Source of the DNA: Lawsonibacter asaccharolyticus
GTDB taxonomy: Bacteria > Bacillota > Clostridia > Oscillospirales > Oscillospiraceae
Reading direction: 5' to 3'
NCBI GenBank assembly: GCA_003112755.1
Contig: BFBT01000001.1
Location: 1,674,001-1,738,000 of the forward strand
Length of the DNA: 64,000 nt
The notes beneath the pieces were generated by a model that was not told the origin of the DNA, ran no database searches, and saw only the letters and a program-made list of their open reading frames with translations. This document shows, piece after piece, positions 25,103-33,548 of the stretch; position 1 is the stretch's first letter, and each line of letters begins with the position of its first letter. The position numbers and the translations under genes are program-made.

Positions 25103-28100
25103 ATGAGAAACCTGAAGCGTGCTCTCAGCCTGGCTCTGGCTTCCGTTATGCTCCTGGGCATGATGGTCGTGGGCTCCAGCGCTAAGGGTATCGACGATTT
25201 CACCGACAAGGCCGAGATCGTCAATCAGGATGCCGTGGCGGTCACCTCTGCCATCGGCATGTTCGAGGGCTACGAGGACGGGTCCTTCGGCCCCGAGAAC
25301 GTAGTCACCCGCGCCGAGATGGCGGTCATCATCTGCACCATGCTGTATGGCGCCGGTGTGAACGTCAACCAGTTCGCGGAGACCAGCGTGTTCACCGACG
25401 TCCCCGCCTGGGCGCAGGGCTATGTGAACCTGTGCTCCAGCCTGGGCATCGTGGCCGGCGTGGGCGACGGCAAGTTCGACCCCAACGCCACCGTGACCAC
25501 CGCGCAGGCTGTGCTGATGCTGTGCCGCGCCCTGGGCTACTTCCAGAGCGCCGCTGACTTCGGCAATGACTGGATGCTGGCCGCCACCGCCAAGGGCACC
25601 GCTCTGGGCCTGTATGGCGACCTGAAGCTCACCGCCAACGCCGGGCTGACCCGCGACAACGTGGCTGAGCTGGTGTTCAACGCCCTGACCAAGGCCGTGC
25701 CTGTTCAGTACAACGAGCTGCTGGGTGTGTACTACAACGAGAACCAGGGCATCATCTACTCCCTGGAGTTCAACTACCTGCAGACCCTGGGCTACAAGAA
25801 CTTCGACCTGGTGTACCGCACCGACACCGAGACCATCTATGGCCGTCCCGGCACTACCTGGGGCACTGGCTCCTACAACGTGCCCACCAACGCCGGCACC
25901 ACTCAGAAGGACGAGTATCTGACTGAGAACGGCGGCCTGATCGCCGACAAGGTCCGGATGCTGGATAAGAACGAAATCATCACTGTCCCTAACACTCCCG
26001 ACTATGTCTATACCGCCAACACCAAGGAAGAGGCCGTGTACGACGATCTGGGCTCTACCGTCTGCAACGACACCAAGGGCGACGACAAGTACACCTGGAC
26101 TGCCTTCATCAACGGTGAGGAGCAGGATGAAGCTGTCATTCCTACTGAGAACGAGGACGACAAGTGGGTCTACACCGATAAGGGCGCTGTCGTGGAGGTG
26201 TACATCGATGACTACACCCTGGACGTGACCGTGGTGGAGATCAACTACTACCTGGGCGAGGTCTCCAAGGTGGACGGAGACGAGGGCACCATCAATGTCC
26301 GTGCTCTGTCTTCCGAGGCTAAGCTGGACGACCGCACCTTTGCTACCGCTGACTTCGAGGAGGACGACTATGTTGTCTTCACCGTGGACTACAACGACGA
26401 CGAGGACTTCTACATCTGCGAGCTGATGGCCCCCGAGACTGTCAGCGGTGAGGTCACCCGCGTGGATAAAGACGCTGAATCCAACAGCGCCAACAACGAC
26501 AACGACGACAGCTATGTCCGCATCGACGGCAACAAATACTCCTACGCCAGCAAGAACCACAACGTCTATGATCTGGACGAGGGAAAGAATGTTCACCCCG
26601 TTCTGAACGAGAACTACACTCTGTACCTGACTCCAGAGGGATACATTCTGGGTTATGCTCTGGCTGACCAGTCCCCCGACCAGTACCTGTACGTGGAGGA
26701 CTCCGACGAGGAGCTGGGCGACTGGGTCGCTAAGGTGGTCCTGGAGGACGGCACCTCCTCCAAGGTGGAGCTGAAGAACGACTACGTCAAGTCTGATAAT
26801 GGTGACTACGACATCAAGTGGGTGAAGGACGACGGTACCGACTACGGTCCCAGCGACCAGATCCAGAAGGTCCGCACCAACATCGACAAGCATGTCTTCG
26901 CCTACACCGTCAATGACGCCGGCCTGTACACCCTCACCGAGGCCGATCATCTCTGCTATGACACCGTGGATACTCAGACTACCGTGACCGGTGTCCAGAT
27001 CCACAACGGCAAGGCCTACATCGAGACCGGTGCCAACAGCATCATCGTGGACCGGGATACCATCTTCGTGGACGTAGACAACAACGTGGCTTACACCGGC
27101 TATGATGAGGTCCCCAACGTGGATGACGCCGACATCGCCTATGTCAAGGACGGCCGCACCGCCGAGGTGGTCTTCATCGTCAATGGCGAGATCTACGACG
27201 AGAACAGCACCTACTTCATGCTCACCGATAAGACCCGTGAGTCCCTGAACAAGGACGAGGACTTCTGGGAGTACAGCAAGGCCTATGTGAACGGCCAGAA
27301 GCAGACCATCACCGTGGCCTATGACGCGGTCCAGATGTGGGATGCTGCCAAGGGCGAGTGGGTCAAGGATACCAGCAAGGTGAACAAGGTCCTGGAGGTC
27401 GGCGTGCTGTACAAGGCAGTCAAGAGCAACGACGACGGCTACTTCACCGCCATCCGGCCCGTGGAGCTGGACAACGAGTTTGTGACCGAGGTCGCCCATG
27501 ACGCCTTCTGGATCACCGACAATCACAACTACGCCGAGGACAAACAGGTCAAGTACGACACCGACGGCGAGACCATCTTTGTCGTGGTGGAGCAGACCTA
27601 TAAGAAGAACGGCGATGAGGATAAGCTGGTCATCGACGACGGCGACATCAACGACATGTTTGAGGGTGTGGACGACGACGGCATGATCTCCTATGTCTCT
27701 GTCATCGAGGAGGATGAGGAGTACGCCGAGCTGGTCTACATCTGGCTGGAGAAGGCCCCTGTCCTCTCTGATGACGCTTCTGTGAAGTCCATTGAGTTCA
27801 AGGGTATTGAAGTGAACTCTGACGGCTATGAGGACGGCGAAACCTATTCTCTGGAGATTCCTTACGGAAAGAATATCAGAAACGATGAGTTTAAAGCTGC
27901 CATTACAGTTGCTGATTATGCCGATGTCGAGGTATTCTGGGGCGACGGCACAACCGACGTCTATGCCGGTGATATGGACAGTAGCACGGATGCTATCTCC
28001 GGCCTGCCTGCAACCTTGACCATCGTGTGCACTTCTCAGGATGGCGAAAAGACCAGCACCGTGAAGGTCAACTTGAGCGAGGGCGCGGCTCCTGAAGCTG

Positions 28101-28504
28101 GTGAGAAGATCACTGGTGATGTGACTGTCATTAGGTCCGGCAATCCTGCGGATCTAGCCGCTGAGCCCAGCGGTGCCTATGTGTTCGAGACCATTACGAC
28201 TCCTCCTGCTGCCGGGCTTAGTGGTAATGCTGATGAAAACATCTTCTTCAAGTTTACCACTACCCGCAACAATCAGTCTGTTAAAGTGGTGATTAAGGAC
28301 AACGAGGGCGAGACTTTGTGGACTGAGACTCTGAAGTTTACCGACGAGGGAGACCACTACTCCTATGTCCATATTCTAAACAGAGCCGATGACGACCATG
28401 ACCACAACCTGGGGATGGGCACTGGCCTCAAGACTGGTTCCTACTCCTGGTCCGTCACCTCTGGTGATGATGTGCTGGCCGCGGGTTCTTTCACTGTGGA
28501 ATGA
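25103..28504 (+). CDS. Secreted SLH-domain surface protein, copy 2
   Basis: A 1133-residue protein with the same 27-residue signal peptide and three SLH modules as copies 1 and 3 (residues 33-198). Identity ends at about residue 213; the remaining ~920 residues are very acidic (many Asp/Glu-rich stretches such as ENEDDKWVYTDKGA and NNDNDDSYVRIDGN) and beta-rich. The last 200 residues carry a bacterial surface beta-domain (KSIEFKGIEVNSDGYEDGET) and a second beta-sandwich. The codon usage of the final ~700 bases is less G/C-ending than the front, suggesting a separate origin. ATG 25103 follows AAAGGAGG. Surface display is inferred from SLH; ligand unknown. Confidence 0.88.
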   Translation: MRNLKRALSLALASVMLLGMMVVGSSAKGIDDFTDKAEIVNQDAVAVTSAIGMFEGYEDGSFGPENVVTRAEMAVIICTMLYGAGVNVNQFAETSVFTDVPAWAQGYVNLCSSLGIVAGVGDGKFDPNATVTTAQAVLMLCRALGYFQSAADFGNDWMLAATAKGTALGLYGDLKLTANAGLTRDNVAELVFNALTKAVPVQYNELLGVYYNENQGIIYSLEFNYLQTLGYKNFDLVYRTDTETIYGRPGTTWGTGSYNVPTNAGTTQKDEYLTENGGLIADKVRMLDKNEIITVPNTPDYVYTANTKEEAVYDDLGSTVCNDTKGDDKYTWTAFINGEEQDEAVIPTENEDDKWVYTDKGAVVEVYIDDYTLDVTVVEINYYLGEVSKVDGDEGTINVRALSSEAKLDDRTFATADFEEDDYVVFTVDYNDDEDFYICELMAPETVSGEVTRVDKDAESNSANNDNDDSYVRIDGNKYSYASKNHNVYDLDEGKNVHPVLNENYTLYLTPEGYILGYALADQSPDQYLYVEDSDEELGDWVAKVVLEDGTSSKVELKNDYVKSDNGDYDIKWVKDDGTDYGPSDQIQKVRTNIDKHVFAYTVNDAGLYTLTEADHLCYDTVDTQTTVTGVQIHNGKAYIETGANSIIVDRDTIFVDVDNNVAYTGYDEVPNVDDADIAYVKDGRTAEVVFIVNGEIYDENSTYFMLTDKTRESLNKDEDFWEYSKAYVNGQKQTITVAYDAVQMWDAAKGEWVKDTSKVNKVLEVGVLYKAVKSNDDGYFTAIRPVELDNEFVTEVAHDAFWITDNHNYAEDKQVKYDTDGETIFVVVEQTYKKNGDEDKLVIDDGDINDMFEGVDDDGMISYVSVIEEDEEYAELVYIWLEKAPVLSDDASVKSIEFKGIEVNSDGYEDGETYSLEIPYGKNIRNDEFKAAITVADYADVEVFWGDGTTDVYAGDMDSSTDAISGLPATLTIVCTSQDGEKTSTVKVNLSEGAAPEAGEKITGDVTVIRSGNPADLAAEPSGAYVFETITTPPAAGLSGNADENIFFKFTTTRNNQSVKVVIKDNEGETLWTETLKFTDEGDHYSYVHILNRADDDHDHNLGMGTGLKTGSYSWSVTSGDDVLAAGSFTVE

Positions 28505-28524
28505 TTCCCAGCGCGACTTCTGCC

Positions 28525-28552
28525 GCCCCCCGGAGCATTTGCTCCGGGGGGC
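28525..28552. terminator. Stem-loop between SLH gene 2 and the convergent gene
   Basis: A perfect 12-bp GCCCCCCGGAGC/GCTCCGGGGGGC with loop ATTT in the 52-base gap between convergent stop codons; likely serves both. Confidence 0.75.
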
Positions 28553-28556
28553 TCTC

Positions 28557-28778
28557 TCACTTCCCCTCCAGCTTCTCCACCCGGGCAGACAGGGCGTTGA
28601 TGTCGGCGCGCAGCTTATCCAGCACCACATTGAGAACACTGGGGCTGACGATCAGATCTCGCATGGCTTTCAGCGCCCCGTCGATCTTTTGATTATCAGC
28701 GTTAAACTCCGTCTGGAGCACCTGATCCGCGGCCTCCCACTGGGAGAGCCCATAATACTGAGTCTGTCCGCTTGCCAT
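28557..28778 (-). CDS. Tail-fibre-like adaptor protein, copy 2 (short)
   Basis: A 73-residue protein. It begins like copies 1 and 3 (MASGQTQYYGLSQWEAADQV, then FNADNQKIDGALKAM) but ends in a short heptad-type coiled coil (LDKLRADINALSARVEKLEG) with no tip domain. AGGAGGGA precedes ATG 28778. It may be a minimal member, or one whose tip was lost. Confidence 0.65.
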   Translation of the reverse strand: MASGQTQYYGLSQWEAADQVLQTEFNADNQKIDGALKAMRDLIVSPSVLNVVLDKLRADINALSARVEKLEGK

Positions 28779-28801
28779 AAAAAATCCCTCCTGTCCTGAC
28801 T

Positions 28802-28822
28802 GGGCCCGGCAGATCCGGACCC
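28802..28822 (-). promoter_or_regulatory. Leader hairpin of tail-fibre-like gene, copy 2
   Basis: Same GGGTCCGG/CCGGGCCC stem as at 11773 and 55800, in the minus-strand leader of the 73-residue gene. Confidence 0.5.
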
Positions 28823-28917
28823 GCTCAAAACCGGAGGGAAAAGTTATTTTGTGAGACGTTTCAATACAAATTATGGAAGCAAAGCAAAACTGTGCTCATT
28901 TTGCCCCGCCTGTGCAG

Positions 28918-29330
28918 GGCTCACGGGCATTTTTTGAGGGGAGTGCTGGGATACGGCCTGATGAGGACATCGGACCCCGCAAAAAGGGAGGCATCTGTGG
29001 ACGCAGATACCTTCCTTCTTGATGAGACAGTCGGGGAATACCGCCCGCAGGCCGGCCCCGCCCACTGCGAGCCCGACGAAGCGGGATGCAGTGGGAAAGA
29101 AAAGACAGCAAAACAAGCGTCCCCTGACTTATAAAATAAGTCGGAGCAAGCGATACAAAACTTGCTCCGACGTGGAAGGGACGGTTAAAATCTGGGCTAT
29201 AGAGATGTCAGACCGGTCTTCTGACCGGCGGCGCTGATGCGCCGTAAATTCGCAGGTCCGCAGGACTAAACAATTGCGCAGGGAGGGCTTTGACCGACAG
29301 GGCATCGAAATGCCAAAGGGAGCGGCATCC
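28918..29330. other. Intergenic stretch with hairpins, no supported gene
   Basis: No ORF here has a ribosome binding site or family motif. Visible structure: 11-bp inverted repeat GTCGGAGCAAG/CTTGCTCCGAC (29140-29171), CCGGTC/GACCGG near 29215-29230, and GGCGC/GCGCC near 29230-29243. It may hold an untranslated RNA or decayed element; nothing recognised. Confidence 0.5.
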
Positions 29331-29368
29331 AAAAAGAAAGACACGACAAAAGTCGTGTCTTTCTTTTT
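29331..29368. terminator. Terminator after tRNA-Leu(CAG)
   Basis: A 17-bp perfect stem AAAAAGAAAGACACGAC with its complement, loop AAAA, directly at the 3' end of the tRNA on the minus strand. Confidence 0.9.
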
Positions 29369-29455
29369 GGTGCGCGAGGCGGGACTTGAACCCGCACGTG
29401 CGTAATGCACACTAGAACCTGAATCTAGCGAGTCTGCCAATTCCACCACTCGCGC
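29368..29455 (-). tRNA. tRNA-Leu (CAG)
   Basis: Minus strand, GCGCGAGTGGTGGAATTGGC at the 5' end, anticodon loop TTCAGGT giving CAG, class II variable arm, T arm GGTTCAAGTCC, encoded CCA. Confidence 0.95.
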
Positions 29456-29493
29456 ATATTGGCGGCACACAGAAAACGCTCAGTGCAGGTGAT

Positions 29494-29522
29494 ATATTAG
29501 CATAACTTGGTCCTGCTGTCAA
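29494..29522 (-). promoter_or_regulatory. Promoter of tRNA-Leu(CAG)
   Basis: Minus-strand TTGACA (29522-29517), 17-base spacer, TAATAT (29499-29494). Confidence 0.85.
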
Positions 29523-29598
29523 CACTTTTTGCGGAAAAACGTCAGCCGAAATGAAAAAAGATGGGTGCATAAAGAGAGGAGCAGTACAATAAAAATGA

Positions 29599-29628
29599 TT
29601 GACAGAGCGTGGTCCCGCGTGGTAAGCT
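29599..29628 (+). promoter_or_regulatory. Promoter of the mntP riboswitch transcript
   Basis: TTGACA at 29599-29604 and TAAGCT at 29623-29628 with an 18-base spacer, ending a few bases before the first conserved riboswitch block. Confidence 0.65.
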
Positions 29629-29636
29629 AGATAAAC

Positions 29637-29753
29637 ATATAAGGGAGTAGTCGGCGCGCCGCGCGGCAGAGTCAACAAACTGGAGGAAAGTCCTCCTGGC
29701 TCTGCATGAAACGATGAGACTTATCTGTCGTGGGGACAGATAGGTCTTTTCTT
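29637..29753 (+). promoter_or_regulatory. yybP-ykoY manganese riboswitch
   Basis: Contains the family's conserved blocks GGGAGTAG, then GTCAACAAACTGG, then CTCTGCATGAAACGATGAGAC, arranged as in yybP-ykoY (mntP/alx) leaders. The 3' part can form a 12-bp stem (GACTTATCTGTC with GACAGATAGGTC, 29719-29747) followed by TTTTCTTTT, an intrinsic terminator overlapping the sensor. Mn binding to the sensor is expected to allow read-through into mntP, 54 bases downstream. Confidence 0.88.
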
Positions 29754-29806
29754 TTGCCCGTTCCAGAGTCGGGGAGGACCGGCTGCGTGTGAGGAGGAAC
29801 CACAAT

Positions 29807-30367
29807 ATGAGCCTGTGGGAATTGTTTGTTATTGCGGTAGGACTGTCTATGGACGCCTTTGCAGTGGCCATATGCAAGGGACTTTCGGTGGGGCGGGTCA
29901 GGGGAAGCCACGCCGTGACGGCAGGAATCTATTTCGGCGGCTTTCAGATGCTGATGCCTCTTCTGGGCTATCTGCTGGGGGTGCGCTTTCAAGAGATCAT
30001 CGCAGGAGTGGACCACTGGATCGCCTTCCTCCTGCTGGGGCTGATCGGAGCGAACATGATCCGGGAGTCCCGGGGCGGGGAAGAGCACGTGGACAGCTCC
30101 TTCCGCCCCCGGTCCATGCTGCCCCTGGCGGTGGCCACCAGCATCGACGCACTGGCGGTGGGAGTGACCTTCGCCTTTCTGCGGGTGGAGATCGGGCCGG
30201 CCGTTTCCTGCATCGGTGTCATCACCTTCCTGCTGTCGGCGGCGGGCGTGTATATCGGCGGAGCTTTTGGGGACCGCTTCCAGGGCAAAGCGGAGCTTGC
30301 CGGCGGGGTGATCCTGGTCCTGATGGGGAGCAAGATCCTGCTGGAGCATCTGGGGTTCCTTGGCTGA
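29807..30367 (+). CDS. mntP: Manganese efflux pump MntP
   Basis: A 186-residue, six-helix membrane protein of the MntP family: [20 protein letters not shown] at the start with the conserved SMDAFAVA motif, and the matching second-half motif [15 protein letters not shown]. It exports Mn(II). ATG 29807 follows GAGGAGG; an in-frame ATG 18 bases earlier lies on top of that site. The preceding Mn riboswitch independently supports the assignment. Confidence 0.95.
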   Translation: MSLWELFVIAVGLSMDAFAVAICKGLSVGRVRGSHAVTAGIYFGGFQMLMPLLGYLLGVRFQEIIAGVDHWIAFLLLGLIGANMIRESRGGEEHVDSSFRPRSMLPLAVATSIDALAVGVTFAFLRVEIGPAVSCIGVITFLLSAAGVYIGGAFGDRFQGKAELAGGVILVLMGSKILLEHLGFLG

Positions 30368-30392
30368 GGGGAGAGAAAGACAGGCTCCATTC

Positions 30393-30421
30393 TTGTACAG
30401 GGAAGCATAATGTGGTATAGT
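30393..30421 (+). promoter_or_regulatory. Promoter of the cation symporter gene
   Basis: TTGTAC (30393-30398), 17-base spacer, TATAGT (30416-30421), about 75 bases before the start codon. Confidence 0.65.
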
Positions 30422-30496
30422 GGTCCTGAAAGCGGCGCTCCGCGTGCTGTGTGAAGGCGGGGCGGCTTCTGAACTGGGAAATGGAGTGTGGAGAGT

Positions 30497-31717
30497 ATGA
30501 AAAAAATACTGAGCAGTCTTCCCGTCCGTCTGATCATCGGCGTGGTGATCGGCATCATCATCGGTCTGGGCTCTGCGGACCTGTGGATCGGAGGCACCGA
30601 CGTGGGCGGCACGATCATGCAGGTGGTACTGACGCTGAAAAACCTGCTGGGCTCACTGATCAATTTCTGTGTCCCGCTGATCATCATCGGCTTTATTGCC
30701 CCGTCTATCACCCGTCTGCGGAGCAATGCCTCCCGGATGCTGGTCCTGGCGCTGGCACTGGCCTATACCTCCTCAGTATGCGCCGCACTGATGTCAATGG
30801 GGGCCGGCTACGCCATCATCCCCGGCCTGTCCATCCAGTCGGCGGCGGAGGGGCTGAGGGAGGCGCCGGAGCTGCTGTTCAACCTGGACATCGCGCCCGT
30901 CATGTCGGTGATGTCCGCGCTGGTCTTTTCTGTGTTGGTGGGCCTGGCGGCCACCTGGACCCGGGCCAAGGTCATCACCCAGGTGCTGGAGGAGTTCCAG
31001 CGGGTGGTGCTGGCGGTGGTCTCTCGGGTGGTGATCCCCATCCTGCCCTTCTTTATCGCGGGCACCTTCTGCGGGCTGGCCTATGAGGGCAGCATCACCC
31101 GCCAGCTGCCCGTCTTCCTCATCGTGATCCTGATCGTGATGGTGGGACACTACCTCTGGCTGGCAGTTCTGTATCTGCTGGCGGGGCTCTACTCCGGGGA
31201 GAAGCCCTGGGAGGTCCTGCGCCACTACGGGCCCGCCTACCTCACCGCGGTGGGCACTATGTCCTCCGCGGCCACCCTGGCCGTGGCCCTGGAGGGAGCA
31301 CGGAAGTCCAAGGTGCTGCGCCGGGACATGGTGGACTTCGGCATCCCCCTGTTTGCCAACATCCACCTGTGCGGCTCAGTGCTCACCGAGGTGTTCTTCG
31401 TGATGACGGTGTCCAAGGTGCTCTACGGTGAGCTGCCCTCCCTGCCCACAATGATCCTCTTCTGCTTCCTGCTGGGTGTCTTTGCGGTGGGGGCGCCCGG
31501 CGTGCCCGGCGGCACGGTGATGGCCTCCCTGGGCCTGATCATCAGCGTAGTGGGCTTCGACAATGACGGCACCGGCCTGATGATGACCATCTTTGCGCTT
31601 CAGGACAGCTTTGGCACCGCCTGCAACATCACCGGAGACGGGGCGCTGACCCTGATGCTCACTGGATATGCCAAGAAGCACAACATTCAGGAGGCACCTG
31701 GAAATCCGTTGGCCTGA
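30497..31717 (+). CDS. Dicarboxylate/amino acid:cation symporter (DAACS family)
   Basis: A 406-residue protein of the GltP/DctA/SdcS family with about eight helices and two re-entrant loops. Motifs seen are NLLGSLINFCVPLIIIGFIA, GTMSSAATLAVALEGARKSK (the Ser-rich loop), and NITGDGALTLMLTG (Asn/Asp substrate and cation contacts). It imports acidic amino acids or C4-dicarboxylates with Na or H ions. ATG 30497 is preferred (GGAG at 30483); GTG 30488 is possible. Monocistronic, with its own promoter and terminator. Confidence 0.85.
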   Translation: MKKILSSLPVRLIIGVVIGIIIGLGSADLWIGGTDVGGTIMQVVLTLKNLLGSLINFCVPLIIIGFIAPSITRLRSNASRMLVLALALAYTSSVCAALMSMGAGYAIIPGLSIQSAAEGLREAPELLFNLDIAPVMSVMSALVFSVLVGLAATWTRAKVITQVLEEFQRVVLAVVSRVVIPILPFFIAGTFCGLAYEGSITRQLPVFLIVILIVMVGHYLWLAVLYLLAGLYSGEKPWEVLRHYGPAYLTAVGTMSSAATLAVALEGARKSKVLRRDMVDFGIPLFANIHLCGSVLTEVFFVMTVSKVLYGELPSLPTMILFCFLLGVFAVGAPGVPGGTVMASLGLIISVVGFDNDGTGLMMTIFALQDSFGTACNITGDGALTLMLTGYAKKHNIQEAPGNPLA

Positions 31718-31720
31718 CAC

Positions 31721-31768
31721 AAAAAACAGCGCGCGCCGGGGAAACTCCCCCCGGCGCGCGCTGTTTTG
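31721..31768 (+). terminator. Terminator after the symporter gene
   Basis: A very strong stem AAAACAGCGCGCGCCGGGG with complement CCCCGGCGCGCGCTGTTTT, six bases after the stop codon. Confidence 0.9.
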
Positions 31769-31871
31769 TTCCGGAAATGGGCTGGAACCACAGCGCCCGG
31801 CCTGTTTACACAGACCGGGCGTTGTGGAGAAGAGAATAAGAAGACAGGAAGCGAAAGTAACAGGGGCCCCC

Positions 31872-32798
31872 TTACTTGACCGTCTGGAGCAGGTCGCTGG
31901 AGCAGCCTGCCCGCAGGAGGTAGCTGTCAGTGGTGTGGCCCAGAATGGTCTGCACCTTTCTGGAGATGGCCATCACCTTGCGCACGTCGATGCCGGTGGT
32001 GATACCGGACTCGTCGCACATGTGGATCACATCTTCAGAGGAGATGTTGCCGGCAGCACCGGGGACAAAGGGACAGCCGCCAAGACCGCCAAAGGAGGTG
32101 TCAAAACGGGTCATGCCGGCCTCCATGGCGGCCATGATATTGGCCATGGCAACGCCGCGGGTGTTGTGGAAGTGGAGCCACCAAGAGACAGTGGGGAATT
32201 TGGTGTGGACATGGGAACACATCTCATAGACCTGGTTGGGGACGCCCATGCCAGAGGTATCGGACAGGGAGATCTCGGTGATGCCCACGTCCAGATATGC
32301 ATCGATGATGGAGTCGATCTCGGACTGAGGGATGCGGCCGTCCCAGGGGGAGCCGAAGGGCATGGAAATGGAGCCGGAGACCTCGATCCCGTGCTCCGCG
32401 GCGGCCTTGACACAGTCGGCAAAACCGGCTACACTCTCCTCAGGAGTCATATTCAGATTCTTCAGGTTGTGCTCACGGCTGGCGGAGACATTCAGCTTCA
32501 CCTTTTTGCAGCCGCAGTCCGCGGCGCGCTGGACGCCCCGCAGATTGGGGATCAGAGCGCGGAACTCCACGCCGGGGAATTCATTGACCAGAGCCTTGAA
32601 CAGGTCATCCGTATCTGCCATCTGGGGCACCTTTTTGGGGTGCATGAAGGAGCCGACCTCGATCACGGGGAAGCCGGCGTCCACCAAGTCCCGCAGAAGG
32701 GAGAGCTTATCCTCGGTGGAGACGATGGTCTTTTCGTTCTGGAGGCCGTCGCGCAGGCCCACCTCACAGATGGTGATTTCAGAGGGTAGATTCATCAT
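31872..32798 (-). CDS. HMG-CoA lyase-like pyruvate carboxyltransferase-family enzyme
   Basis: A 308-residue TIM-barrel lyase. It has the catalytic N-terminal motif EVGLRDGLQNE, the metal-binding HFHNTRGVAMANIMAA, and the cysteine loop FGGLGGCPFVPGAAGN that closes the active site in HMG-CoA lyases. The family cleaves HMG-CoA to acetyl-CoA and acetoacetate, or related branched acids. Divergent from the TIM-barrel/AroE/TRAP genes and possibly part of the same catabolic regulon. GGAGG lies 11 bases before ATG 32798; the second ATG at 32795 is equivalent. 31769-31871 holds no gene. Confidence 0.85.
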   Translation of the reverse strand: MMNLPSEITICEVGLRDGLQNEKTIVSTEDKLSLLRDLVDAGFPVIEVGSFMHPKKVPQMADTDDLFKALVNEFPGVEFRALIPNLRGVQRAADCGCKKVKLNVSASREHNLKNLNMTPEESVAGFADCVKAAAEHGIEVSGSISMPFGSPWDGRIPQSEIDSIIDAYLDVGITEISLSDTSGMGVPNQVYEMCSHVHTKFPTVSWWLHFHNTRGVAMANIMAAMEAGMTRFDTSFGGLGGCPFVPGAAGNISSEDVIHMCDESGITTGIDVRKVMAISRKVQTILGHTTDSYLLRAGCSSDLLQTVK

Positions 32799-32904
32799 AG
32801 CTGGGGAAACCTCCTTGATAATGCCGGCACGGCGGCGGGGTTTTGTGGAAAATGTGCGAAACGCCTGCCGGATGCCGGAACATTCATTAGCATCTTATAC
32901 GATT

Positions 32905-32936
32905 ATCATACTGTATTGGTCTCCATTATTCCAATA
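32905..32936 (-). promoter_or_regulatory. Promoter and LysR-type dyad of the HMG-CoA-lyase-like gene
   Basis: Minus-strand -35 TTGGAA (32934-32929), 18-base spacer, -10 TATGAT (32910-32905). Overlapping the -35 is a perfect TATTGG-N11-CCAATA dyad (32914-32936), the classic T-N11-A geometry of a LysR box, suggesting control by the LysR gene at 39780. Confidence 0.6.
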
Positions 32937-33548
32937 TAAGTTTTACATTAAACTATGGAAAATTTCGATGGTTGAGGCGCGGCGGCGGACCGTCAAAGAG
33001 CTCCGCGCCCCTTGCCCTGGGGCTGCCGGCGGCCTGGAAGCGGGACCGGGAGGGGCTTGGAGAGCCCCAAAGGGGGAAAATCGTCAGACATCATGGAGAA
33101 ATAGGGGAGCTTAAATAAAGTTGAGCGATTTGCACAATCGAAAAATTTGCATGTCCAAATCCTTAAAAAAACCAAGGTTCCTGTATGGGTGCACAATTTT
33201 GATAGGGTAAAACTATACAAATAGAACAATAAATTGGGATGAGAAGCGGGTAAAGCATGCGAAGTATTGATGAAATTATGAAGAGTTCGCAGTAGACGAA
33301 TTTGTAGTTTTGAAATAAAATGGGAGACAACGAAAAGAGGGAATTGGTGATAGTGCCACAAGGGTGATATTTCCAGTGCCCTCTCCTCATGTTTGCCGCC
33401 GGGATTGTTTATTTTTATGGCAGCCATCGGCGTGCCGGCCCGGGCGGGCAGGGGGGACGGATGTTCCCGCCGCCTCCAGCTCAAAGGCCGGGAAACGGCC
33501 CCTGCGGGACCGAATACAATATGATATTAGAATTCGGAGGAATGCAGT
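32937..33548. other. Long divergent intergenic region, no supported gene
   Basis: About 610 bases between divergent units. A GC-rich part (32970-33075, with GGGGCT/AGCCCC stem near 33055) is followed by an AT-rich part (33110-33370), which probably holds the promoter of the plus-strand genes (TTGATA near 33198 is a candidate -35). Small frames here lack ribosome binding sites. Confidence 0.5.

Larger units (their letters stand above)
24831..28917 (+). repeat. SLH cassette, copy 2
   Basis: Second copy. The left boundary is again exactly ATGTCTACC. The left arm matches copies 1 and 3 through SLH codon ~213. The right arm (about 28725-28917) matches the start and leader of the tail-fibre-like gene. 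Homology to the other copies ends at 28917, before the Spo0A-C-like gene, which is absent here. It starts 114 bases from the tRNA pair and ~455 bases from the integrase remnant. Confidence 0.85.
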
